Shown here: one piece after another, positions 50,237 to 63,942 of the stretch | How positions within the stretch are numbered: position 1 is the first letter of the stretch | Layout of the letters: each line of letters begins with the position of its first letter | From: Gordius sp. MW1 | Lineage: Eukaryota > Nematomorpha > Gordioida > Gordea > Gordiidae | Assembly (NCBI GenBank): GCA_964036665.1 | Contig: OZ038529.1 | Coordinates: 15,818,060 to 15,882,059, forward strand | DNA length: 64,000 bases | Reading direction: 5' to 3' | Made by a program: the position numbers and the translations under genes | The notes under the pieces: generated by a model | What the model was told of the DNA's origin: nothing | Databases searched by the model: none | Seen by the model: only the letters and a program-made list of their open reading frames with translations

Positions 50237-53200
50237 CTCAAATTTCACATATTTTTCTTTCAACCGTATGCATCCGATGAAAGTTGTCGTTTTCAGACGT
50301 GGTTTCGATGATAAAAAGTAAAAATTTATCAGAATCAGAAAACTATTACTTTAAAATCATGATCGCATAGTGCATTTTTGAAAAATTAAGCAATCACGTT
50401 GCGATACAACAAACTAATCGCAACAATAAAACGTTGTCTTTTGTCAAAATGATAGTTCTCGCAGCTTAAAACCTCTTATGGAAGTCAATCGAGGATAATA
50501 GGATTCTCAAATTGGCTTACTTTTATATATTTTTTTATGCTCTTTCACATAGAATCGAAAAAAATAAATATTTTTACCTCAAAATTTTTCACATATTTTT
50601 CTTTGAACCGTATTCATCCGATGAAAGATGTCGTTTTCAGACGTGGTTTCTACGATCCCAAGTAAAAATTAGAATCTGAAAACTATTACTTTAAAATCAT
50701 GATTGCATAGAGCTATTTTCATAAATTAAGCACTCACGTTGCGATACAACAAACTAATCGCAACAATAAAACGTTGTCTTTTGTCAAAATGATAGTTCTC
50801 GCAGCTTAAAACCTCTTTTCGGAAGTCAATCGAGGATAATAGGATTCTCAAATTGGCTTTCTTTTATATATTTTTTCATGCTCTTTCACATAGAATCGAA
50901 AAAAATAAATATTTTTACCTCAAAATTTTTCACATATTTTTCTTTCAACCGTATGCATACGATGAAAGTTGTCGTTTTCAGACGTGGTTTCGATGATAAA
51001 AAGTAAAAATTTATCAGAATCAGAAAACTATTACTTTAAAATCATGATCGCATAAAGCCATTTTCATAAATTAAGCACTCACGTTGCGATACAACAAACT
51101 AATCGCAACATTAAAACGTTGTCTTTTGTCAAAATGATAGTTCTCGCAGCTTAAAACCTCTTTTCGAAAGTCAATCGAGGATAATAGGATTCTCAAATTG
51201 GCTTACTTTTATATATTTTTTCATGCTCTTTCACATAGAATCGAAAAAAATAAATATTTTTACCTCAAAATTTTTCACATATTTTTCTTTGAACCGTATT
51301 CATCCGATGAAAGATGTCGTTTTCAGACGTGGTTTCTATGATCCCAAGTAATAATTTTAAAGAATCTGAAAACTATTACTTTGAAATCATAATCGCATAG
51401 AGCCATTTTCATAAATTAAGCACTCACGTTGCGATACAACAAACTAATCGCAACAATAAAACGTTGTCTTTTGTCAAAATGATAGTTCTCGCAGCTTAAA
51501 ACCTCTTTTCGGAAGTCAATCGAGGATAATAGGATTCTCAAATTGGCTTACTTTTATATATTTTTTCATGCTCTTTCACATATAATCGAAAAAAATAAAT
51601 ATTTTTACCTCAAAATTTTTCACATATTTTTCTTTGAACCGTATTCATCCGATAAAGATGTCGTTTTCAGACGTGGTTTCTATGATCCCAAGTAAAAATT
51701 TTAAAGAATCTTAAAACTATTACTTTGAAATCATGATCGCATAGATCCATTTTCATAAATTAAGCACTCACGTTGCGATACAACAAACTAATCGCAACAA
51801 TAAAACGTTGTCTTTTGTCAAAATGATAGTTCTCGCAGCTTAAAACCTCTTTTCGGAAGTCAATCGAGGATAATAGGATTCTCAAATTGGCTTACTTTTA
51901 TATATTTTTTTATGCTCTTTCACATAGAATCGAAAAAAATAAATATTTTTACCTCAAAATTGTTCACAAATTTTTCTTTGAACCGTATTCATCCGATGAA
52001 AGATGTCGTTTTCAGACGTGGTTTCTATGATCCCAAGTAAAAATTAGAATCTGAAAACTATTACTTTAAAATCATGATCGCATAGTGCATTTTTGAAAAA
52101 TTAAGCACTAAGGTTGCGATACAACAAACTAATCGCAACAATAAAACGTTGTCTTTTGTCAAAATGATAGTTCTCGCAGCTTAAAACCTCTTTTCGGAAG
52201 TCAATCGAGGATAATAGGATTCTCAAATTGGCTTACTTTTATATATTTTTTCATGCTCTTTCACATAGAATCGAAAAAAATAAATATTTTACCTCAAAAT
52301 TTTTCACATATTTTTCTTTCAACCGTATGCATCCGATGAAAGTTGTCGTTTTCAGACGTGGTTTCGATGATAAAAAGTAAAAATTCATCAGAATTAGAAA
52401 ACTATTACTTTAAAATCATGATCGCATAGTGCATTTTTGAAAAATTCAGCACTCACGTTGCGATACAACAAACTAATCGCAACAATAAAACGTTGTCTTT
52501 TGTCAAAATGAATAGTTCTGGCAGCTTAAAACCTCTTTTCGGAGTAAATCGAGGATAATAGGATTCTCAAATTGGCTTACTTTTATATATTTTTTCATGC
52601 TCTTTCACATAGAATCGAAAAAAATAAATATTTTTACCTCAAAATTTTTCACATATTTTTCTTTCAACCGTATTCATCCGATGAAAGTTGTCGTTTTCAG
52701 ACGTGGTTTCGATGATAAAAAGTAAAAATTCATCAGAATTAGAAAACTATTACTTTAAAATCATGATCGCATAGTGCATTTTTGAAAAATTAAGCACTCA
52801 CGTTGCGATACAACAAACTAATCGCAACAATAAAACGTTGTCTTTTGTCAAAATGAATAGTTCTGGCAGCTTAAAACCTGTTTTCGGAGTAAATCGAGGA
52901 TAATAGGATTCTCAAATTGGCTTACTTTTATATATTTTTTCATGCTCTTTCACATAGAATCGAAAAAAATAAATATTTTTACCTCAAAATTGTTCACAAA
53001 TTTTTCTTTGAACCGTATTCATCCGATGAAAGATGTCGTTTTCAGACGTGGTTTCTATGATCCCAAGTAAAAATTAGAATCTGAAAACTATTACTTTAAA
53101 ATCATGATCGCATAGTGCATTTTTGAAAAATTAAGCACTAAGGTTGCGATACAACAAACTAATCGCAACAATAAAACGTTGTCTTTTGTCAAAATGATAG

Positions 53201-56200
53201 TTCTCGCAGCTTAAAACCTCTTTTCGGAAGTCAATCGAGGATAATAGGATTCTCAAATTGGCTTACTTTTATATATTTTTTCATGCTCTTTCACATAGAA
53301 TCGAAAAAAATAAATATTTTACCTCAAAATTTTTCACATATTTTTCTTTCAACCGTATGCATCCGATGAAAGTTGTCGTTTTCAGACGTGGTTTCGATGA
53401 TAAAAAGTAAAAATTTATCAGAATCAGAAAACTATTACTTTAAAATCATGATCGCATAAAGCCATTTTCATAAATTAAGCACTCACGTTGCGATACAACA
53501 AACTAATCGCAACATTAAAACGTTGTCTTTTGTCAAAATGATAGTTCTCGCAGCTTAAAACCTCTTTTCGGAAGTCAATCGAGGATAATAGGATTCTCAA
53601 ATTGGCTTACTTTTATATATTTTTTCATGCTCTTTCACATAGAATCGAAAAAAATAAATATTTTTACCTCAAAATTTTTCACATATTTTTCTTTCAACCG
53701 TATGCATCCGATGAAAGTTGTCGTTTTCAGACGTGGTTTCGATGATAAAAAGTAAAAATTCATCAGAATTAGAAAACTATTACTTTAAAATCATGATCGC
53801 ATAGTGCATTTTTGAAAAATTAAGCACTCACGTTGCGATACAACAAACTAATCGCAACAATAAAACGTTGTCTTTTGTCAAAATGAATAGTTCTGGCAGC
53901 TTAAAACCTCTTTTCGGAGTAAATCGAGGATAATAGGATTCTCAAATTGGCTTACTTTTATATATTTTTTCATGCTCTTTCACATAGAATCGAAAAAAAT
54001 AAATATTTTTACCTCAAACTTTTTCACATATTTTTCTTTCAACCGTATGCATCCGATGAAAGTTGTCGTTTTCAGACGTGGTTTCGATGATAAAAAGTAA
54101 AAATTTATCAGAATCAGAAAACTATTACTTTAAAATCATGATCGCATAGAGCCATTTTCATAAATTAAGCACTCACGTTGCGATACAACAAACTAATCGC
54201 AACAATAAAACGTTGTCTTTTGTCAAAATGATAGTTCTCGCAGCTTAAAACCTCTTTTCGGAAGTCAATCGAGGATAATAGGATTCTCAAATTGGCTTAC
54301 TTTTATATATTTTTTCATGCTCTTTCACATAGAATCGAAAAAAATAAATATTTTTACCTCGAAATTTTTCACATATTTTTCTTTGAACCGTATGCATCCG
54401 AAGAAAGTTGTCGTTTTCAGACGTGGTTTCGATGATAAAAAGTAAAAATTTATCAGAATCAGAAAACTATTACTTTAAAATCATGATCGCATAGTGAGTG
54501 CATTTTTGAAAAATTAAGCACTCACGTTGCGATACAACAAACTAATCGCAACAATAAAACGTTGTCTTTTGTCAAAATGATAGTTCTCGCAGCTTAAAAC
54601 CTCTTTTCGGAAGTCAATCGAGGATAATAGGATTCTCAAATTGGCTTACTTTTATATATTTTTTCATGCTCTTTCACATAGAATCGAAAAAAATAAATAT
54701 TTTTACCTCGAAATTTTTCACATATTTTTCTTTGAACCGTATGCATCCGATGAAAGTTGTCGTTTTCAGACGTGGTTTCGATGATAAAAAGTAAAAATTT
54801 ATCAGAATCAGAAAACTATTACTTTAAAATCATGATCGCATAGTGCATTTTTGAAAAATTAAGCTCTCACGTTGCGATACAACAAACTAATCGCAACAAT
54901 AAAACGTTGTCTTTTGTCAAAATGATAGTTCTCGCAGCTTAAAACCTCTTTTCGGAAGTCAATCGAGGATAATAGGATCCTCAAATTGGCTTACTTTTAT
55001 AAATTTTTTTATGCTCTTTCACATAGAATCGAAAAAAATAAATATTTTTACCTCAAAATTTTTCACATATTTTTCTTTCAACCGTATGCATCCGATGAAA
55101 GTTGTCGTTTTCAGACGTGGTTTCGATGATAAAAAGTATAAATTTATCAGAATTAGAAAACTATTACTTTAAAATCATGATCGCATAGTGCATTTTTGAA
55201 AAATTCAGCACTCACGTTGCGATACAACAAACTAATCGCAATAATAAAACGTTGTCTTTTGTCAAAATGATAGTTATCGCAGCTTAAAACCTCTTTTCGG
55301 AAGTCAATCGAGGATAATAGGATTCTCAAATTGGCTTACTTTTATATATTTTTTCATGCTCTTTCACATAGAATCGAAAAAAATAAATATTTTTACCTCG
55401 AAATTTTTCACATATTTTTCTTTGAACCGTATGCATCCGATGAAAGTTGTCGTTTTCAGACGTGGTTTCGATGATAAAAAGTAAAAATTTATCAGAATCA
55501 GAAAACTATTACTTTAAAATCATGATCGCATAGTGCATTTTTGAAAAATTAAGCTCTCACGTTGCGATACAACAAACTAATCGCAACAATAAAACGTTGT
55601 CTTTTGTCAAAATGATAGTTCTCGCAGCTTAAAACCTCTTTTCGGAAGTCAATCGAGGATAATAGGATTCTCAAATTGGCTTACTTTTATATATTTTTTT
55701 ATGCTCTTTCACATAAAATCGAAAAAAATAAATATTTTTACCTCAAAATTTTTCACAAATTTTTCTTTGAACCGTATTCATCCGATGAAAGATGTCGTTT
55801 TCAGACGTGGTTTCTATGATCCCAAGTAAAAATTAGAATCTGAAAACTATTACTTTGAAATCATGATCGCATAGAGCTATTTTCATAAATTAAGCACTCA
55901 CGTTGCGATACAACAAACTAATCGCAACAATAAAACGTTTTCTTTTGTCAAAATGATAGTTCTCGCAGCTTAAAACCTCTTTTCGGAAGTCAATCGAGGA
56001 TAATAGGATTCTCATATTGGCTTACTTTTATATATTTTTTCATGCTCTTTCACATAGAATCGATAAAAATAAATATTTTTACCTCGAAATTTTTTACATA
56101 TTTTTCTTTGAACCGTATGCATCCGATGAAAGTTGTCGTTTTCAGACCTGGTTTCGATGATAAAAAGTAAAAATTTATCAGAATCAGAAAACTATTACTT

Positions 56201-57112
56201 TAAAATCATGATCGCATAGTGCATTTTTGAAAAATTAAGCACTCACGTTGCGATACAACAAACTAATCGCAACAATAAAACGTTGTCTTTTGTCAAAATG
56301 ATAGTTCTCGCAGCTTAAAACCTCTTTTCGGAAGTCAATCGAGGATAATAGGATTCTCAAATTGGCTTACTTTTATATATTTTTTTATGCTCTTTCACAT
56401 AGAATCGAAAAAAATAAATATTTTTACCTCAAAATTTTTCACAAATTTTTCTTTGAACCGTATTCATCCGATGAAAGATGTCGTTTTCAGACGTGGTTTC
56501 TATGATCCCAAGTAAAAATTAGAATCTGAAAACTATTACTTTAAAATCATGATCGCATAGTGCATTTTTGAAAAATTAAGCACTAAGGTTGCGATACAAC
56601 AAACTAATCGCAACAATAAAACGTTGTCTTTTGTCAAAATGATAGTTCTCGCAGCTTAAAACCTCTTTTCGGAAGTCAATCGAGGATAATAGGATTCTCA
56701 AATTGGCTTACTTTTATATATTTTTTCATGCTCTTTCACATAGAATCGAAAAAAATAAATATTTTACCTCAAAATTTTTCACATATTTTTCTTTCAACCG
56801 TATGCATCCGATGAAAGTTGTCGTTTTCAGACGTGGTTTCGATGATAAAAAGTAAAAATTCATCAGAATTAGAAAACTATTACTTTAAAATCATGATCGC
56901 ATAGTGCATTTTTGAAAAATTCAGCACTCACGTTGCGATACAACAAACTAATCGCAACAATAAAACGTTGTCTTTTGTCAAAATGAATAGTTCTGGCAGC
57001 TTAAAACCTCTTTTCGGAGTAAATCGAGGATAATAGGATTCTCAAATTGGCTTACTTTTATATATTTTTTCATGCTCTTTCACATAGAATCGAAAAAAAT
57101 AAATATTTTTAC
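50237..57112 (+). repeat. 20-monomer tandem duplication, copy 2 (6876 bp)
   Basis: Direct head-to-tail copy of 43361-50236. It ends where copy 3 would begin: at 57113 the sequence reads ACCTCAAAATTTTTCAC rather than ACCTCAAATTTCAC and continues with a different series. The last ~1.8 kb (55333-57112) is also the start of the second dispersed block, so 36431-38200, about 48457-50236 and 55333-57112 are three related copies. The near identity implies a very recent event or an assembly duplication; sequence alone cannot separate these. Confidence 0.93.
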
Positions 57113-60100
57113 CTCAAAATTTTTCACATATTTTTCTTTCAACCGTATGCATCCGATGAAAGTTGTCGTTTTCAGACGTGGTTTCGATGATAAAAAGTAA
57201 AAATTTATCAGAATCAGAAAACTATTACTTTAAAATCATGATCGCATAGTGCATTTTTGAAAAATTAAGCTCTCACGTTGCGATACAACAAACTAATCGC
57301 AACAATAAAACGTTGTCTTTTGTCAAAATGATAGTTCTCGCAGCTTAAAACCTCTTTTCGGAAGTCAATCGAGGATAATAGGATTCTCAAATTGGCTTAC
57401 TTTTATATATTTTTTCATGCTCTTTCACATAGAATCGAAAAAAATAAATATTTTACCTCAAAATTTTTCACATATTTTTCTTTCAACCGTATGCATCCGA
57501 TGAAAGTTGTCGTTTTCAGACGTGGTTTCGATGATAAAAAGTAAAAATTCATCAGAATTAGAAAACTATTACTTTAAAATCATGATCGCATAGTGCATTT
57601 TTGAAAAATTCAGCACTCACGTTGCGATACAACAAACTAATCGCAACAATAAAACGTTGTCTTTTGTCAAAATGAATAGTTCTGGCAACTTAAAACCTCT
57701 TTTCGGAGTAAATCGAGGATAATAGGATTCTCAAATTGGCTTACTTTTATATATTTTTTCATGCTCTTTCACATAGAATCGAAAAAAATAAATATTTTTA
57801 CCTCAAAATTTTTCACATATTTTTCTTTCAACCGTATGCATCCGATGAAAGTTGTCGTTTTCAGACGTGGTTTCGATGATAAAAAGTAAAAATTTATCAG
57901 AATCAGAAAACTTTTACTTTAAAATCATGATCGCATAGTGCATTTTTGAAAAATTAAGCACTCACGTTGCGATACAACAAACTAATCGCAACAATAAAAC
58001 GTTGTCTTTTGTCAAAATGCTAGTTCTCGCAGCTTAAAACCTCTTTTCGTAAGTCAATCGAGGATAATAGGATTCTCAAATTGGCTTACTTTTATATATT
58101 TTTTCATGCCCTTTCACATAGAATCGAAAAAAATAAATATTTTTACCTCAAAATTTTTCACATATTTTTCTTTGAACCGTATTCATCCGATGAAAGATGT
58201 CGTTTTCAGACGTGGTTCTATGATCCCAAGTAAAAATTTTAAAGAATCTGAAAACTATTACTTTGAAATCATAATCGCATAGAGCCATTTTCATAAATTA
58301 AGCACTCACGTTGCGATACAACAAACTAATCGCAACAATAAAACGTTGTCTTTTGTCAAAATGATAGTTCTCGCAGCTTAAAACCTCTTTTCGGAAGTCA
58401 ATCGAGGATAATAGGATTCTCAAATTGGCTTACTTTTATATATTTTTTCATGCTCTTTTACATAGAATCGAAAAAAATAAATATTTTTACCTCAAAATTT
58501 TTCACATATTTTTCCTTCAACCGTATGCATCCGATGAAAGTTGTCGTTTTCAGACGTGGTTTCGATGATAAAAAGTAAAAATTTATCAGAATCAGAAAAC
58601 TATTACTTTAAAATCATGATCGCATAGAGCCATTTTCATAAATTAAGCACTCACGTTGCGATACAAGAAACTAATCGCAACAATAAAACGTTGTCTTTTG
58701 TCAAAATGATAGTTCTCGCCGCTTAAAACCTCTTTTCGGAAGTCAATCGAGGATAATAGGATTCCAAATTGGCTTACTTTTATATATTTTTTCATGCTCT
58801 TTCAGATAGAATCGAAAAAAATAAATATTTTTACCTCGAAATTTTTCACATATTTTTCTTTGAACCGTATGCATCCGATGAAAGTTGTCGTTTTCAGACG
58901 TGGTTTCGATGATAAAAAGTAAAAATTTATCAGAATCAGAAAACTACTACTTTAAAATCATGATCGCATCGTGCATTTTTGAAAAATTAAGCACTCACGT
59001 TGCGATACAACAAACTAATCGCAACAATAAAACGTTGTCTTTTGTCAAAATGATAGTTCTCGCAGCTTAAAACCTCTTTTCGGAAGTCAATCAAGGATAA
59101 TAGGATTCTCAAATTGGCTTACTTTTATATATTTTTTCATGCTCTTTCACATAGAATCGAAAAAAATAAATATTTTTACCTCAAAATTTTTCACATATTT
59201 TTCTTTCAACCGTATGCATCCGATGAAAGTTGTCGTTTTCAGACGTGGTTTCGATGATAAAAAGTAAAAATTTATCAGAATCAGAAAACTATTACTTTAA
59301 AATCATGATCGCATAGTGCATTTTTGAAATATTAAGCACTCACGTTGCGATACAACAAACTAATCGCAACAATAAAACGTTGTCTTTTGTCAAAATGAAT
59401 AGTTCTGGCAGCTTAAAACCTCTTTTTGGAAGTAAATCGAGGATAATAGGATTCTCAAATTGGCTTACTTTTATATATTTTTTCATGCTCTTTCACATAG
59501 AATCGAAAAAAATAAATATTTTTACCTCAAAATCTTTCACATATTTTTCTTTCAACCGTATGCATCCGATGAAAGTTGTCTTTTTCAGACGTGGTTTCGA
59601 TGATAAAAAGTAAAAATTTATCAGAATCAGAAAACTATTACTTTAAAATCATGATCGCATAGTGCATTTTTGAAAAATTAAGCACTCACGTTGCGATACA
59701 ACAAACTAATCGCAACAATAAAACGTTGTCTTTTGTCAAAATGATAGTTCTCGCAGCTTAAAACCTCTTTTCGGAAGTCAATCGAGGATAATAGGATTCT
59801 CAAATTGGCTTACTTTTATATATTTTTTCATGCTCTTTCACATAGAATCGAAAAAAATAAATATTTTTACCTCAAAATTTTTCACATATTTTTCTTTGAA
59901 CCGTATTCATCCGATGAAAGATGTCGTTTTCAGACGTGGTTCTATGATCCCAAGTAAAAATTTTAAAGAATCTGAAAACTATTACTTTGAAATCATAATC
60001 GCATAGAGCTATTTTCATAAATTAAGCACTCACGTTGCGATACAACAAACTAATCGCAACAATAAAACGTTGTCTTTTGTCAAAATGATAGTTCTCACAG

Positions 60101-61222
60101 CTTAAAACCTCTCTTCGGAAGTCAATCGAGAATAATAGGATTCTCAAATTGGCTTACTTTTATATATTTTTTCATGCTCTTTTACATAGAATCGAAAAAA
60201 ATAAATATTTTTACCTCAAAATTTTTCACATATTTTTCCTTCAACCGTATGCATCCGATGAAAGTTGTCGTTTTCAGACGTGGTTTCGATGATAAAAAGT
60301 AAAAATTTATCAGAATCAGAAAACTATTACTTTAAAATCATGATCGCATAGAGCCATATTTATAAATTAAGCACTCACGTTGCGATACAAGAAACTAATC
60401 GCAACAATAAAACGTTGTCTTTTGTCAAAATGATAGTTCTCGCAGCTTAAAACCTCTTTTCGGAAGTCAATCGAGGATAATAGGATTCTCAAATTGGCTT
60501 ACTTTTATATATTTTTTCATGCTCTTTCACATAGAATCGAAAAAAATAAATATTTTTACCTCGAAATTTTTCACATATTTTTCTTTGAACCGTATGCATC
60601 CGATGAAAGTTGTCGTTTTCAGACGTGGTTTCGATGATAAAAAGTAAAAATATATCAGAATCAGAAAACTACTACTTTAAAATCATGATCGCATGGTGCA
60701 TTTTTGAAAAATTAAGCACTCACGTTGCGATACAACAAACTAATCGCAACAATAAAACGTTGTCTTTTGTCAAAATGATAGTTCTCGCAGCTTAAAACCT
60801 CTTTTCGGAAGTCAATCGAGGATAATAGGATTCTCAAATTGGCTTACTTTTATATATTTTTTCATGCTCTTTCACATAGAATCGTAAATATTTTTACCTC
60901 GAAATTTTTCACATATTTTTCTTTGAACCGTATGCATCCGATGAAAGTTGTCGTTTTCAGACGTGGTTTCGATGATAAAAAGTAAAAATTTATCAGAATC
61001 AGAAAACTACTACTTTAAAATCATGATCGCATGGTGCATTTTTGAAAAATTAAGCACTCACGTTGCGATACAACAAACTAATCGCAACAATAAAACGTTG
61101 TCTTTTGTCAAAATGATAGTTCTCGCAGCTTAAAACCTCTTTTCGGAAGTCAATCGAGGATAATAGGATTCTCAAATTGGCTTACTTTTATATATTTTTT
61201 CATGCTCTTTCACATAGAATCG
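55333..61222 (+). repeat. Dispersed 17-monomer block, copy 2
   Basis: Counterpart of 36431-42318 at about +18902 bp. Shared rare marks are CATGCCCTTTC (39206/58107), GGTTCTATGATCC, GGATTCCAAATTGG (about 39858/58760) and ATCGTAAATATT near 42316 and 60884. It differs in the 59.2-60.0 kb part, where the GAAATATT and AATCTTTCAC marks are combined differently from copy 1. Copy 1 also has CATGCTCCACATAG near 41965, where this copy has the normal CTCTTTCACATAG. Confidence 0.9.
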
Positions 61223-63942
61223 AAAAAAATAAATATTTTTACCTCAAAATTTTTCACATATTTTTCTTTCAACCAACCGTATGCATCCGATGAAAGTTGT
61301 CGTTTTCAGACGTGGTTTCGATGATAAAAAGTAAAAATTTATCAGAATTAGAAAACTATTACTTTAAAATCATGATCGCATAGTGCATTTTTGAAAAATT
61401 CAGCACTCACGTTGCGATACAACAAACTAATCGCAACAATAAAACGTTGTCTTTTGTCAAAATGAATAGTTCTGGCAACTTAAAACCTCTTTTCGGAAGT
61501 AAATCGAGGATAATAGGATTCTCAAATTGGCTTACTTTTATATATTTTTTCATGCTCTTTCACATAGAATCGAAAAAAATAAATATTTTTACCTCAAAAT
61601 CTTTCACATATTTTTCTTTCAACCGTATGCATCCGAGGAAAGTTGTCGTTTTCAGACGTGGTTTCGATGATAAAAAGTAAAAATTTATCAGAATCAGAAA
61701 ACTATTACTTTAAAATCATGATCGCATAGTGCATTTTTGAAAAATTAAGCACTCACTTTGCGATACAACAAACTAATCGCAACAATAAAACGTTGTCTTT
61801 TGTCAAAATGCTAGTTCTCGCAGCTTAAAACCTCTTTTCGGAAGTCAATCGCTGATAATAGGATTCTCAAATTGGCTTACTTTTATATATTTTTTCATGC
61901 TCTTTCACATAGAATTGAAAAAAATAAATATTTTTACCTCAAAATCTTTCACATATTTTTCTTTCAACCGTATGCATCCGATGAAAGTTGTCGTTTTCAG
62001 ACGTGGTTTCGATGATAAAAAGTAAAAATTTATCAGAATCAGAAAACTATTACTTTAAAATCATGATCGTATAGTGCATTTTTGAAAAATTAAGCACTCA
62101 CGTTCCGATACAACAAACTAATCGCAACAATAAAACGTTGTCTTTTGTCAAAATGCTAGTTCTCGCAGCTTAAAACCTCTTTTCGGAAGTCAATCGCTGA
62201 TAATAGGATTCTCAAATTGGCTTACTTTTAAATATTTTTTTATGCTCTTTCACATAGAATCGAAAAAAATAAATATTTTTACCTCAAAATTTTTCACATA
62301 TTTTTCTTTGAACCGTATTCATCCGATGAAAGATGTCGTTTTCAGACGTGGTTTCTATGATCCCAAGTAAAAATTTTAAAGAATCTGAAAACTATTACTT
62401 TGAAATCATAATCGCATAGAGCCATTTTCATAAATTAAGCACTCACGTTGCGATACAACAAACTAATCGCAACAATAAAACGTTGTCTTTTGTCAAAATG
62501 ATAGTTCTCACAGCTTAAAACCTCTTTTCGGAAGTCAATCGAATATAATAGGATTCTCAAATTGGCTTACTTTTATATATTTTTTCATGCTCTTTCACAT
62601 AGAATCGAAAAAAATAAATATTTTTACCTCAAAATTTTTCACATATTTTTCTTTGAACCGTATTCATCCGATGAAAGATGTCGTTTTCAGACGTGGTTTC
62701 TATGATCCCAAGTAAAAATTTTAAAGAATCTGGAAACTATTACTTTGAAATCATGATCGCATAGAGCCATTTTCATAAATTAAGCACTCACGTTGCGATA
62801 CAACAAACTAATCGCAACAATAAAACGTTGTCTTTTGTCAAAATGATAGTTCTCGCAGCTTAAAACATCTTTTCGGAAGTCAATCGAGGATAATAGGATT
62901 CTCAAATTGGCTTACTTTTATATATTTTTTCATGCTCTTTTACATAGAATCGAAAAAAATAAATATTTTTACCTCAAAATTTTTCACATATTTTTCCTTC
63001 AACCGTATGCATCCGATGAAAGTTGTCGTTTTCAGACGTGGTTTCGATGATAAAAAGTAAAAATTTATCAGAATCAGAAAACTATTACTTTAAAATCATG
63101 ATCGCATAGAGCCATTTTCATAAATTAAGCACTCACGTTGCGATACAAGAAACTAATCGCAACAATAAAACGTTGTCTTTTGTCAAAATGATAGTTCTCG
63201 CAGCTTAAAACCTCTTTTCGGAAGTCAATCGAGGATAATAGGATTCTCAAATTGGCTTACTTTTATATATTTTTTCATGCTCTTTCACATAGAATCGAAA
63301 AAAATAAATATTTTTACCTCGAAATTTTCACATATTTTTCTTTGAACCGTATGCATCCGATGAAAGTTGTCGTTTTCAGACGTGGTTTCGATGATAAAAA
63401 GTAAAAATTTATCAGAATCAGAAAACTACTACTTTAAAATCATTATCGCATGGTGCATTTTTGAAAAATTAAGCACTCACGTTGCGATACAACAAACTAA
63501 TCGCAACAATAAAACGTTGTCTTTTGTCAAAATGATAGTTCTCGCAGCTTAAAACCTCTTTTCGGAAGTCAATCGAGGATAATAGGATTCTCAAATTGGC
63601 TTACTTTTATATATTTTTTCATGCTCTTTCACATAGAATCGAAAAAAATAAATATTTTTACCTCAAAATTTTTCACATATTTTTCTTTCAACCGTATGCA
63701 TCCGATGAAAGTTGTCGTTTTCAGACGTGGTTTCTATGATCCCAAGTAAAAATTTTAAAGAATCTGAAAACGATTACTTTGAAATCATAATCGCATAGAG
63801 CCATTTTCATAAAATAAGCACTCACGTTGCGATACAACAAACTAATCGCAACAATAAAACGTTGTCTTTTGTCAAAATGATAGTTCTCACAGCTTAAAAC
63901 CTCTTTTCGGAAGTCAATCGAGGATAATAGGATTCTCAAATT
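61223..63942 (+). repeat. Array subdomain to the right of the dispersed block: F, G and E units
   Basis: Eight further monomers. The first has a 4-bp tandem duplication (TTTCAACCAACCGTATG near 61270) and, with the next, resembles 40275-40710. Units near 61850 and 62200 carry the private ATCGCTGATAATAGG. Three E units with TTTTAAAGAATC follow (62380, 62730, 63755), separated by F units, the last with GCATGGTGC. No new sequence type appears. Confidence 0.85.

Noticed and set aside
40477-61680. 77-codon frames (40477, 40823, 59380, 61447) as a gene family
   Set aside because: They arise in class G monomers from a single inserted A. Sister monomers with GGAGTAAATC lose the frame, and no codon-level constraint is visible.
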